Shown: positions 16,578 to 24,244 of the stretch, in pieces
Position numbering within the stretch: the stretch's first letter is position 1
Layout: each line of letters opens with the position of its first letter
Assembly (NCBI GenBank): GCA_036306585.1
Contig: JAXJZF010000004.1
Location: forward strand, 1-64,000
Direction: 5' to 3'
Source of the DNA: Aphodovivens sp036306585
GTDB taxonomy: Bacteria > Actinomycetota > Coriobacteriia > Coriobacteriales > Eggerthellaceae
Length of the DNA: 64,000 nt
Program-made: the position numbers and the translations under genes
Notes under the pieces: model-generated
The model's database searches: none
Seen by the model: the letters and a program-made list of their open reading frames with translations, nothing else
What the model was told of the DNA's origin: nothing

Positions 16578-17390
16578 CTATTTTACGATGTGGAATGCTC
16601 TTAAAAGGGATCGATAGAGATAGCCGCATAGCGGGATGATTTTTGCTTTTGGCGACGTGGGGCTTTTCATAAGCTCCTTTATGTACAGTGTATAGCCTTT
16701 CCAATTTTTGATAAGCAGTCTGTTGACGTTTCTAGTATATCCGTCGGGAAGGTATTCACAGCAGTACAATGGGTCGCGAAATCCCCTAATGAGATATCCG
16801 TCGTTGCTGAACCGATTGAAGATGACGGCTTCGGGAACGAAATGCTCATCGCTAAAAATAGGAAATGGATATGCTTTCAATTTCTCGGTGAAGAAGGCTT
16901 CTGCGAGGTCGCCTGAAATCCCCTTCGATCGTCTGTCGATAGAAGAGTAGTCGATATATTCCGTACTGGATTCTAGGAGAGCACCGCCCGTTAACTTGCT
17001 TTCGGGAAACATTCTTGTTCCGGAGACGGCAATAATCTTATCGCTTCCGTTGACGGTCCCTACCATTTTCTCTACAGAGTGCAGTGCATTAGGCGTGAGA
17101 TAATCGTCGCTATCGACGGGGAAGAAAATCTCGCCGAGCGCTTCTTGCAACCCCTTGTTCCATGCTGCATGTTTACCTGCATTTTTTTGGTGAAAGTATC
17201 GAATCGTCATCTCGGATGGGTTTTCTGCAATCCACTTTTTTACAAGATCGGCAGTTTCGTCGGTGCTGCCATCGTCTACGATTATCCATTCCGTTTCGCC
17301 AGCGTATTCGACTTGAGTTCGGATGCTGTCATACAGTCTTCCTAGTGTGTATGCTCGATTGTATGTTGGGGTAAAGATGCTAATTAACAT
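16578..17390 (-). CDS. GT2-family glycosyltransferase
   Basis: This 270-residue GT-A protein opens ISIFTPTYNRAYTLGRLYDS, with IIVDDGSTDET (about 37-47) and PVDSDDYLTPNALH (about 92-105) as nucleotide and metal sites. The remainder (SKGISGDLAEAFFTEKLKAY, PDGYTRNVNRLLIKNWKGYT) matches a common group of capsular and exopolysaccharide transferases. The gene lies 29 bases downstream of the next transferase on the same strand and 54 bases upstream of wecB, so the three probably form one transcription unit. The acceptor and sugar are not predictable. A possible ribosome site (AAGGAC) lies about 12 bases from the ATG, further than usual. Confidence 0.85.
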   Translation of the reverse strand: MLISIFTPTYNRAYTLGRLYDSIRTQVEYAGETEWIIVDDGSTDETADLVKKWIAENPSEMTIRYFHQKNAGKHAAWNKGLQEALGEIFFPVDSDDYLTPNALHSVEKMVGTVNGSDKIIAVSGTRMFPESKLTGGALLESSTEYIDYSSIDRRSKGISGDLAEAFFTEKLKAYPFPIFSDEHFVPEAVIFNRFSNDGYLIRGFRDPLYCCEYLPDGYTRNVNRLLIKNWKGYTLYIKELMKSPTSPKAKIIPLCGYLYRSLLRAFHIVK

Positions 17391-17419
17391 GGAAATGGCG
17401 TCCTTGAAACGTTGGCGGA

Positions 17420-18592
17420 TTATTCTAGTCTCAGATCATGCGCAAAGGGAACAAGGGTTGCCTCGAAAGAGTTCTGCCTGATCAATGCGTTGAACTTTTC
17501 TTTCTTGCATCGGAATTCGCGCATTTGGGAAATTAAATCGAGAACATCCCCATTGTAGAGGATGCCCACGCCAAACTCCTTGATTTGCGCTGCGATGTCA
17601 TAGACGAAGGGCGTGGTAATTACCGGTTTGTATGATGCTGCATATTCGAGGAATTTGTTCGGATACGCGAAATGGTTGGTCGGAACATCCTCTCGGAGCA
17701 TCATGCAGAAATCGGCAGCGCAGAACACCTGAGGCAACTCTTCAGGGGGGTAGCTGTCTATGATGATGTCGGGTCGGTTTCCGATTTTACCGATAATTCC
17801 CTGTATGTCACCTGAGAGAATTACGAGTTTGGTGTCGCATTGAGCTCTAATTTCGTCGTATAGTGCGACAGTTTGCGGGAGACATTGCCATGCGGAGGCT
17901 CCTCCTGAGTACATCAAGAGGAGTGTTTCCTCGTTTACGTTGTACTTTGCTCGATATAGAGAACGGTTTTTCTGGCAGTCGTGCTCTGTTAATGATGGCA
18001 GGGTCCCGTTGGCGCAGGGCACGATATAAAATTGCTCCTCCCTGCATCCGGCGTTATTACAGAGGAATGTTTTATAGGCTTTCGTAACGGTAAAGATGCG
18101 GTCAAATTTTTTAAGAAAGGTTTTCTGCTCCCATTCCTCTTCTTTTGCCGCGAGTGTGTGGAACGTCTTTAGCGTTAAGGGCTCTTCTTTGGCGATCAAC
18201 AGCCCATCGCCATAATACCCATGCACGTCGGCGCAGACTAACGTTTCAGTATCGACGTGATGTCTGATCCGCTCGACATAGCGTAACAACCCTACTCCAG
18301 AAAGCAGCACGGCGTCATAATGAGTTGCGCTAATCGTCTGGATCGCCTTGCCGATGAGCTCTCTGTAGCCGCTTAGTAAGGCGATGGGGTTTGAGAAATG
18401 CCTTCTGATATAGATGGCGCGCCCAAACTCCTCTTGCCCTTCGGGCACATCTAGGTCGGAATTGCATAATGCGATGGCGTCTGTGCGGATCCCCCATTTA
18501 GACTCAAGAGCGGAGGCTCGGTTTTTAATCAGGCTTAGTTCTCCGCCCTTTGAGACGATGTTCCGCGATGTGACTATGAGCATTCTACTCAT
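17420..18592 (-). CDS. GT4-like glycosyltransferase
   Basis: This 390-residue protein has the two-domain shape of GT-B transferases but weaker signatures than the other GT4 genes here. The first domain starts MLIVTSRNIVSKGGELSLIK and includes ADVHGYYGDGLL. The second holds LLMYSGGASAWQCLP, LVILSGD and the late NKFLEYAASYKPVITTPF, where the glutamate sits at the usual donor-phosphate position. GGAG lies 8 bases before the ATG. It is the most upstream gene of the minus-strand run that ends with wecB, and the last AT-rich gene before the composition changes at about 18.9 kb. It is most likely a glycosyltransferase of the same pathway; substrate unknown. Confidence 0.75.
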   Translation of the reverse strand: MSRMLIVTSRNIVSKGGELSLIKNRASALESKWGIRTDAIALCNSDLDVPEGQEEFGRAIYIRRHFSNPIALLSGYRELIGKAIQTISATHYDAVLLSGVGLLRYVERIRHHVDTETLVCADVHGYYGDGLLIAKEEPLTLKTFHTLAAKEEEWEQKTFLKKFDRIFTVTKAYKTFLCNNAGCREEQFYIVPCANGTLPSLTEHDCQKNRSLYRAKYNVNEETLLLMYSGGASAWQCLPQTVALYDEIRAQCDTKLVILSGDIQGIIGKIGNRPDIIIDSYPPEELPQVFCAADFCMMLREDVPTNHFAYPNKFLEYAASYKPVITTPFVYDIAAQIKEFGVGILYNGDVLDLISQMREFRCKKEKFNALIRQNSFEATLVPFAHDLRLE

Positions 18593-18929
18593 TGCTCGGG
18601 CTCCTCAAGTGTTTAAGAAGGGTCTTTCCTTTTTTATCTTATCGTAACCCCGTGGATGGCTGTGAGCGACCAGCGGTAAAGATTCTCGTTGATTCTCCAA
18701 TCGGCCTCGTGTTCGTTTTGCGCACATGAGGGTTTTCCGTCCCTGCTTTTTCTTCGCGTCAGGGATACGCAAGCTGCTGTTGCCTGGATGGGTTTGTTGC
18801 GTCAAGGCTCTATTGTTTGGACTACCATTTGTGCTTTTTCCCATTTTGGCATGGTCGAGGTGACCGGGGGACAAGATAGAATGTTGTCTATCTGCGTGAT
18901 TTCCTGGTCAACTTGCTATACTTCCTCCT
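18593..18929. other. Intergenic region at the base-composition boundary
   Basis: This 337-base divergent gap separates AT-rich glycosyltransferase genes (left) from GC-rich ones (right). I see no gene with a ribosome site or a recognisable product. There is no tRNA, integrase remnant or direct repeat that would mark an attachment site. The only clear signal is the plus-strand extended -10 at its right end. Confidence 0.5.
18914..18922 (+). promoter_or_regulatory. Extended -10 promoter giving a leaderless mRNA
   Basis: TGC-TATACT is an extended -10 ending 7 bases before the ATG at 18930. Transcription would start at the start codon itself. No ribosome site lies between. Confidence 0.5.
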
Positions 18930-20279
18930 ATGGAAAACCAACAAGCACAAGATGCCTCTGCTCTTTGTCGTCGCTCGAGCGCCAATGCGCGCTTCCGTCA
19001 TGTGGAGCGCCGCAAGCGCCGCATCGCCGTCGTCACCATGGGTGTGAAACTGGCCGATGAAACCCGCGGCTACACTCGTTTCCGCTTCCTGTCCGAGCTG
19101 CTGGTGGGCAAGGGCTTCGAAGTGGAGCTGTTCACGTCGTCGTTCCAGCATTGGGAGAAAGCGCAGCGCGACACGTCCCGCGAGGTGTACCGCCAGCAGC
19201 CGTACCGCATCACGTTCATTCCCGAGCCGGGCTATACCAAAAACCTCGACTTGCAGCGCATTAAAAGCCATGCGGTTGCGGCGAAGAATCTGCGCGCGAT
19301 GCTTCGGGAGCGTTTTGCCGCTAATCCGCATGCGTTCGATCTCATCTACGCCGAGATCCCGCCTAACGATGTGGCGCGCGTGTGCGCCGAGGAAGCTCAG
19401 CGCAACCGCATCCCCTTCGTCGCCGACATCAACGATCTGTGGCCCGAGGCCATGCGCATGGTGATGGATATCCCGGTGGTCAGCGACATCGTGTTCCACC
19501 CGTTCGCGCGCGATGCGCACGTGGCGTACCAGCTGCTTTCCGCTGCGGTGGGCACATCCGACGAATACGCTTTGCGCCCCGCGAAGGATCGCCAGGAGCC
19601 CTATCCGCATATCACCGTGTACGTGGGCAACGATCTTTCCGCATTCGACGCCGGCGCGGAGCAGCATGCGGGCGAGATAAGCAAACCCGCCGACGAGGTG
19701 TGGATCTCCTACGCCGGCACGCTGGGCGCGAGCTACGACCTTGCGACGTTGGTGAAGGCCGCGGCGCTCATGAAGGAGCGCCGGGACAAAGCGGGCGCGC
19801 CGTCGGCGGGGGAGCGTCCCCGGCCTTCGGTGCGCGTGAAGATCCTCGGCGACGGGCCTGACAAGGAAAAGCTCGTCCAGCTTGCGCAGGAGCTGGACGC
19901 CCCGGTGGACTTTCTCGGGTACCAGGCTTATCCGAACATGGCGGCATGGCTTGCGAAATCCGACATCGTGGTGAACTCGCTGGTGAAGAGCGCGGCGCAG
20001 AGCATTGTCACCAAGATCGGCGACTATTTGGCAAGCCGCAGCGCGCTGGTGAACACCGGCACCAGCGCGGAGTTCCGCGCGAAGGTGGTCGCCGACGGGT
20101 TCGGCGTGAACGTGGAAGCCGAAGATCCCCGCGCGCTCGCCGAAGCGCTGGGCAGGCTGGCGCGCGACCCCTCGACGCGCAAGATCATGGCGGCGAAGGG
20201 GCGCCGTATCGCCGAAGAGCAGTTCGACCAGCCCCGTTCGTACTTGGCCATCGTCGATCTCATCCGCAAGCTCACCTAG
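18930..20279 (+). CDS. GT4-family glycosyltransferase (GC-rich)
   Basis: This GT-B glycosyltransferase has 449 residues. After a 30-residue basic leader the first domain begins RRIAVVTMGVKLADETRGYT, followed by VELFTSSFQHWEKAQRDTSR, a region seen in WbuB-type L-fucosamine/N-acetyl-sugar transferases. DINDLWPEAMRM and the donor domain (SYAGTLGASYDLATLVKAA, VKILGDGPDKEKLVQLAQEL, VDFLGYQAYPNMAAWLAKSD) are typical GT4. It is leaderless by promoter placement. It starts a GC-rich group with a sugar aminotransferase and a phosphoglycosyl transferase, suggesting early steps of a glycan containing an aminosugar. Exact specificity is unknown. Confidence 0.85.
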   Translation: MENQQAQDASALCRRSSANARFRHVERRKRRIAVVTMGVKLADETRGYTRFRFLSELLVGKGFEVELFTSSFQHWEKAQRDTSREVYRQQPYRITFIPEPGYTKNLDLQRIKSHAVAAKNLRAMLRERFAANPHAFDLIYAEIPPNDVARVCAEEAQRNRIPFVADINDLWPEAMRMVMDIPVVSDIVFHPFARDAHVAYQLLSAAVGTSDEYALRPAKDRQEPYPHITVYVGNDLSAFDAGAEQHAGEISKPADEVWISYAGTLGASYDLATLVKAAALMKERRDKAGAPSAGERPRPSVRVKILGDGPDKEKLVQLAQELDAPVDFLGYQAYPNMAAWLAKSDIVVNSLVKSAAQSIVTKIGDYLASRSALVNTGTSAEFRAKVVADGFGVNVEAEDPRALAEALGRLARDPSTRKIMAAKGRRIAEEQFDQPRSYLAIVDLIRKLT

Positions 20280-20348
20280 TGTGTCCTGACGTGGCAGCGT
20301 GCGGCGGCCCGCGTTCGCTCGCTTTTTTCCTGGAGCTTCCGCAGCGTC

Positions 20349-20378
20349 TTTGCCCTTGCCGCGAACTGCGTTCATAAT
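20349..20378 (+). promoter_or_regulatory. Candidate promoter of the aminotransferase gene
   Basis: TTTGCC (20349-20354) and CATAAT (20373-20378) are separated by 18 bases, 88 bases upstream of the start at 20466. The match is moderate. Confidence 0.4.
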
Positions 20379-20424
20379 ATGGCTTTCGAGTGCGGCCAAG
20401 CCGCTGCTTCCATGGCAACCGTCT

Positions 20425-20444
20425 CCCCGCCGTTTGCGGCGGGG
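20425..20444 (+). promoter_or_regulatory. Perfect hairpin in aminotransferase leader
   Basis: CCCCGCCG-TTTG-CGGCGGGG forms an 8-base perfect stem immediately upstream of the GGAG ribosome site. It has no T tract. It could modulate translation or protect the 5' end. Confidence 0.35.
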
Positions 20445-20465
20445 CCACCGAAGGAGATGCCCGCT

Positions 20466-21776
20466 ATGACGGGATACGAAAACGTGAATAGCCCCGCAAG
20501 TCAGCGAACGATCGCCTTTTCCCCGCCGGACATCTCGCAGGCGGAGATCGACGAGGTGGTGGATGCGTTGGAAAGCGGCTGGATCACCTCGGGCCCGAAA
20601 ACCAAGGAGCTCGAACGGCAGCTGGCGGATTTCACCGGGGCTGCGCGCGTCGCATGCCTGGCCTCCTCCACGGCCTCGCTGGAGTGCGCGCTGCGTGCGC
20701 TCGGCATCGGTCCGGGCGACGAGGTCATCACATGCGCCTACACCTACACCGCCTCGGCTTCGCCCATCTGCCATGTGGGCGCCACGCCGGTGCTGGCGGA
20801 TGTGGCTCCCAACAGCTACGAGATGGACTATTCGGCTCTCGAGGGCCTCATCACACCGCGCACCCGCGCCATCATCCCGGTGGACATCGCCGGCAGGCTG
20901 TGCGACTACGACGCGCTGTTCCGGCTGGTGGACGGCAAGGCGTCGGAGTTCTCCCCTCGCAACGAGCGGCAGGAGGCTCTGGGGCGCATCGCCATCGTCG
21001 CGGACGGCGCTCATGCGCTGGGCGCCGTGCGGAAGGGCGCCCGCGCCGGGCAGGTCGCCGACATCACCACGTTCTCGTTCCATGCCGTGAAGAACTTCAC
21101 CACCGCCGAGGGCGGTGCCATGTCCTGGCGTGCGGGCGTGTTCGACGACGATGCGCTCTACCGCGACGTCATGCTCATGTCGCTGCATGGGCAGACCAAA
21201 GACGCCCTTGCAAAGACGAAGGCGGGTGCCTGGGAATACGACATCGCCTTCCCGGGGTGGAAGTGCAACATGACCGACATCCAGGCGGCGTTGGGCTTGG
21301 CCCAGCTGCGCCGCTACCCGGGCCTGCTTGCGCGCCGGCGCCAGCTGGTCGCGCAGTACGAAGAGGGCTTGGCCGATTTGCCGGTGGAGCTTCTGCGCCA
21401 CTACGAAGACGCCGATGGCGAAAGCGCCGCCGGGGTTGACGATGCCCAGGCGCGTTCCGCGCGGGAAGGGTTCTCGTCGAGCGGCCATCTGATGCTCGTG
21501 CGCATGCCGGGCAAATCGCAGGAATTCCGCAACCGGCTGATCGAGCGCCTTGCCGCGCGCGGCGTGGCTTCCAACGTCCATTACAAACCGCTGCCGCTGC
21601 TTTCGGCGTATCGCAACCTGGGCTTCGATATCGCGGCGTTCCCCCATGCGCTGGCGCAGTTCGAAAACGAGATCACACTGCCGCTGCACACGAAGCTTAC
21701 CGATGATGATATGGCCTATATTATGGAGAGCTTCCACGGGGCCTGGCGCGAGCTCGAAGCGGAAGGCGTGCGCTAG
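20466..21776 (+). CDS. DegT/DnrJ/EryC1-family PLP sugar aminotransferase
   Basis: This 436-residue fold-type I PLP enzyme transfers an amino group, usually from glutamate, to a keto-sugar nucleotide. The start is the ATG at 20466, with GGAG 9 bases upstream. Family marks are DISQAEIDEVVDALESGWIT and SGPKTKELE at the N-terminus, CLASSTASLECALRALGIG, the PLP ring aspartate in VADGAHALGA (D180), and the Schiff-base lysine in SFHAVKNFTTAEGG (K209). CNMTDIQAALGLAQL and RLAARGVASNVHYKPLPLLS follow. About 25 residues near 320-345 (AGVDDAQARSAREG) look like an insertion relative to compact family members. It runs directly into the phosphoglycosyl transferase gene without a gap, so the aminosugar it makes may be the first sugar placed on the lipid carrier. 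Confidence 0.9.
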   Translation: MTGYENVNSPASQRTIAFSPPDISQAEIDEVVDALESGWITSGPKTKELERQLADFTGAARVACLASSTASLECALRALGIGPGDEVITCAYTYTASASPICHVGATPVLADVAPNSYEMDYSALEGLITPRTRAIIPVDIAGRLCDYDALFRLVDGKASEFSPRNERQEALGRIAIVADGAHALGAVRKGARAGQVADITTFSFHAVKNFTTAEGGAMSWRAGVFDDDALYRDVMLMSLHGQTKDALAKTKAGAWEYDIAFPGWKCNMTDIQAALGLAQLRRYPGLLARRRQLVAQYEEGLADLPVELLRHYEDADGESAAGVDDAQARSAREGFSSSGHLMLVRMPGKSQEFRNRLIERLAARGVASNVHYKPLPLLSAYRNLGFDIAAFPHALAQFENEITLPLHTKLTDDDMAYIMESFHGAWRELEAEGVR

Positions 21777-22424
21777 ATGTATGCTCGCTTCGGGAAGCGC
21801 CTGTGCGACATCGTGGTGGGCATCGTAGCGCTGCCCTTCGTGCTCATCGTCATCGCGGTGCTTGCACCCTTCATCCATTTCGAGGACAAGGGGCCGGTGT
21901 TCTACAATGCACCGCGCGTGGGCAAAGACGGCGTCGACTTCAAAATGTACAAGCTGCGCTCCATGCGCGTGAACGCCCCCGACCTGGTGATGGAGGATGG
22001 CTCCACCTATAACGGCGCCGACGACCCCCGCATGACCAAGGTCGGCGCGTTCATGCGCCGCACCAGCCTCGACGAGATCCCGCAGTTCCTCAACGTGCTG
22101 AAGGGCGACATGAGCGTGGTGGGCCCGCGCCCCGATTTGCGCCGTGAGACCGAGCTGTACCAAGGCGACGAGGGTGAGAAGCTTTCCGTGAAACCGGGCA
22201 TCACCGGCTATGCGGCGGTGTACGGGCGCAACTCGCTGCCGTGGCACGATCGCCTGGCGCTGGACGTGTACTACGTGCACCATATCTCCTTCGCGCTGGA
22301 TGCGAAGGTGTTCTTCCGCACGTTCGCCACGGTGTTCAAGCAGGAGGGCGTGTTCGTGGAAGACGGCTCCGAGAAAGGCGAGCCCGTTGCGGAGGTTTCC
22401 GAGACCGACGGCAGCCAGCGCTAA
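21777..22424 (+). CDS. PglC/WbaP-type initiating phosphoglycosyl transferase
   Basis: This 215-residue monotopic membrane enzyme transfers a sugar-1-phosphate from a UDP-sugar to undecaprenyl phosphate, the first step of lipid-linked glycan assembly. It has one re-entrant hydrophobic helix (FGKRLCDIVVGIVALPFVLI, residues 5-24), followed by the catalytic core: GPVFYNAPRVGKDGVDF, YKLRSMR, the Asp-Glu dyad in RRTSLDEIPQF (D99, E100), KGDMSVVGPRPD and VKPGITGYAAVYGRN. Its size fits the minimal PglC class, not the longer WbaP class with extra helices. The ATG follows the upstream TAG with no gap, so the two genes are one unit. The preceding aminotransferase suggests that a diamino- or amino-deoxy sugar is the substrate, as in PglE-PglC systems. 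That link is inference. Confidence 0.92.
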   Translation: MYARFGKRLCDIVVGIVALPFVLIVIAVLAPFIHFEDKGPVFYNAPRVGKDGVDFKMYKLRSMRVNAPDLVMEDGSTYNGADDPRMTKVGAFMRRTSLDEIPQFLNVLKGDMSVVGPRPDLRRETELYQGDEGEKLSVKPGITGYAAVYGRNSLPWHDRLALDVYYVHHISFALDAKVFFRTFATVFKQEGVFVEDGSEKGEPVAEVSETDGSQR

Positions 22425-22474
22425 CCGCTGCTTCTGCCGCCGCCGCTCGCGCCGCGGCTATGGCACATACCCCC

Positions 22475-22503
22475 TCGACAGTTCTACATGCTTGCCGTAC
22501 CAT
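22475..22503 (+). promoter_or_regulatory. Candidate promoter of the metNIQ transporter
   Basis: TCGACA (22475-22480), a 17-base spacer and TACCAT (22498-22503) fit a sigma-70-like promoter. It would leave a leader of about 155 bases before metN. Confidence 0.45.
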
Positions 22504-22664
22504 AACCCGGTATGGAATTCTGGCTCGGACATATCATGGACTGCATGCCCAAGCCTGGGTTTTCCAGCGTTGAGGCTGGGGCCCGGGCATAGTTTCGGCG
22601 CGGCCGCCGTGGATGGTGTTGCCGCAGGTTCTGTGACGGTACGAGAAACAATTTGGGATAAGCC
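22504..22664 (+). promoter_or_regulatory. Structured leader upstream of metN, class unknown
   Basis: The leader contains several short self-complementary segments, for example CCAGC-GTTGAG-GCTGG at 22562-22577 and the run GCCC...GGGC around it. SAM-responsive riboswitches often precede methionine-uptake genes, but I could not match this to the SAM-I, SAM-II or SAM-IV core sequence. I record it as a candidate leader only. Confidence 0.25.
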
Positions 22665-23432
22665 ATGATAGATATTCAACACCTTTGCAAAACGTATAAC
22701 GCTTCAGCGGAAACCGCGCACCATGCGTTGGAGGACGTGAACCTCACTATCCGCGACGGCGACATATTCGGCATCATCGGCGCTTCGGGCGCGGGCAAGT
22801 CCACGCTGGTGCGTTGCATCAACCTGCTTGAGCGCCCCACGTCGGGCAAGATCCTCATCGACGGCAAGGACGTCACGGATTTCTCCGGCAAGCAGCTGCT
22901 CCAGCTGCGCGCCTCCATCGGCATGATCTTCCAGAACTTCAGCCTGTTCCAGCAGCGCACGGTCCTGCGCAACGTCACGTTCCCGCTGGAGCTGCGTCAT
23001 GAGGGCAAAGCCGAACGCGAGAAGCGCGCCCGCGAGCTTTTAGAGGTGGTCGAGCTTTCCGATAAGGCCGATCGCTATCCCAGCCAGCTTTCCGGCGGTC
23101 AGCAGCAACGCGTCGCCATCGCCCGCGCGTTGGCGAACAACCCCAAGATCATGCTGTGCGACGAGGCCACCAGCGCACTCGACACGCGCACGACGGTTTC
23201 CATCCTCAAGCTATTGAAGGAGATCAACTCCAGCCTGGGCGTGACCATGGTGGTCATCACCCACTCGCTGGCGGTGGCCCAGAAGATCTGCAACCGCATC
23301 GCCGTCATCGACGGCGGGCGCATCGTAGAGGAGGGCACCACGGCCGAGGTGTTCAGCAACCCGCAAAGCCCGGTCACGCGCGAGCTCATCCAGAACGATT
23401 CGCTGGCGAACGTGGAAGGGGAGGTGCGTTAA
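22665..23432 (+). CDS. metN: Methionine ABC transporter ATPase, short form lacking the NIL domain
   Basis: This 255-residue ABC ATPase powers D/L-methionine uptake with MetI and MetQ. It shows Walker A GASGAGKST (about 38-46), the Q-loop in GMIFQNFSLF, signature LSGGQQQRVAIARAL, Walker B IMLCDEATSALD and the switch histidine in VVITHS. The sequence around CINLLERPTSGKILIDG is typical of MetN. Canonical MetN has about 340 residues, with a C-terminal NIL/ACT-like domain that binds methionine and shuts the transporter down. Here the chain ends at TRELIQNDSLANVEGEVR, just after the ATPase core, so this control is absent. It sits 2 bases upstream of the metI start codon. Confidence 0.88.
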   Translation: MIDIQHLCKTYNASAETAHHALEDVNLTIRDGDIFGIIGASGAGKSTLVRCINLLERPTSGKILIDGKDVTDFSGKQLLQLRASIGMIFQNFSLFQQRTVLRNVTFPLELRHEGKAEREKRARELLEVVELSDKADRYPSQLSGGQQQRVAIARALANNPKIMLCDEATSALDTRTTVSILKLLKEINSSLGVTMVVITHSLAVAQKICNRIAVIDGGRIVEEGTTAEVFSNPQSPVTRELIQNDSLANVEGEVR

Positions 23433-23434
23433 CG

Positions 23435-24112
23435 GTGGACTTCCTGGCTTCCTTCTTCGACGAGTACGGCCTGCTCCTGGCCCAGGGCACGTGGGACACC
23501 ATCGTCATGACGGTGGTGGCGACGGTGGGCGCCTATGTCATCGGCATCCCGTTGGGCGTGCTGCTGGTCGTCACCGCGCCCAACGGCTTGCGTCCGCATC
23601 GTGCGCTCAATGCCGTCTTGGGCTGGATCGTCAACATCGGCAGGTCCATTCCGTTCATCATCCTGCTGGTTGCGCTCATCCCGTTCACCCGTTGGGTGGT
23701 GGGCACCTCTCTGGGCGTTCCCGGCGCCATCGTCCCGTTGATCGTTGCTGCCGCGCCGTTCGTGGGCCGCATGGTCGAGCAGAGCCTTGCCGAGGTCGAC
23801 GCGGGCTTGGTCGAGGCGGCGCAGAGCTTCGGTGCGAGCGTGTGGCAGATCGTGGTGAAGGTGTTTTTGCGTGAGAGCCTGCCTTCGCTTATCCGCGGCA
23901 TCTCCATCACGTTCATCACCCTGTTCGGCTACTCCGCCATGGCGGGCACCGTCGGTGCCGGCGGCCTGGGCGACATCGCCATCCGCTACGGATATCAGCG
24001 CTACCAAGACGATGTGATGATCGCCGCTGTCATCCTGTGCATCGTGCTAGTGCAGGTGTTCCAAAGCGCCGGCGACATCTTGGCGCGCCGGGTCGACCGC
24101 CGTAATCGCTAA
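23435..24112 (+). CDS. metI: Methionine ABC transporter permease
   Basis: This 225-residue permease starts at the GTG at 23435, 9 bases after GGAGGT. It has five hydrophobic segments and the EAA-type coupling loop EAAQSFGASVWQIVVKVFLRESLPS (split here for description: EAAQSFGASVWQIVVKVF then LRESLP). TWDTIVMTVVATVGAYVIGI, NIGRSIPFIILLVALIPFTR and GYSAMAGTVGAGGLGDIAIR are diagnostic of MetI. It forms the channel with MetN and receives methionine from MetQ. Length is normal for the family (about 217-230). Confidence 0.92.
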   Translation: MDFLASFFDEYGLLLAQGTWDTIVMTVVATVGAYVIGIPLGVLLVVTAPNGLRPHRALNAVLGWIVNIGRSIPFIILLVALIPFTRWVVGTSLGVPGAIVPLIVAAAPFVGRMVEQSLAEVDAGLVEAAQSFGASVWQIVVKVFLRESLPSLIRGISITFITLFGYSAMAGTVGAGGLGDIAIRYGYQRYQDDVMIAAVILCIVLVQVFQSAGDILARRVDRRNR

Positions 24113-24196
24113 GGTCGGCCCCCAGGTATTCCAGGGCCGCTTCGGGCGGAATCTCAACCGTATCGGCAATGTGTCGGAAATATGTATTTGTTTTGA

Positions 24197-24205
24197 TGGT
24201 ATAAG
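24197..24205 (+). promoter_or_regulatory. Extended -10 promoter of metQ
   Basis: TGG-TATAAG is an extended -10, 39 bases before the metQ start. It could give metQ its own transcript, which is common because binding proteins are needed in excess over the membrane parts. Confidence 0.4.
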
Positions 24206-24244
24206 CTTAGCTATCTGTTTTTCGAATAGGGAAGGGGATATCCA

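Noticed and set aside
18888..22283. An open frame of 1131 codons on the minus strand across the GT4, aminotransferase and phosphoglycosyl transferase genes
   Set aside because: It is rich in His, Arg, Ala and Gly without any recognisable domain and lies exactly opposite three well-supported genes. It is a by-product of GC-rich third positions.
22504..22664. A SAM riboswitch before metN
   Set aside because: The conserved core sequences of the SAM classes I know were not found; only generic pairing is seen, so I list a leader of unknown class.
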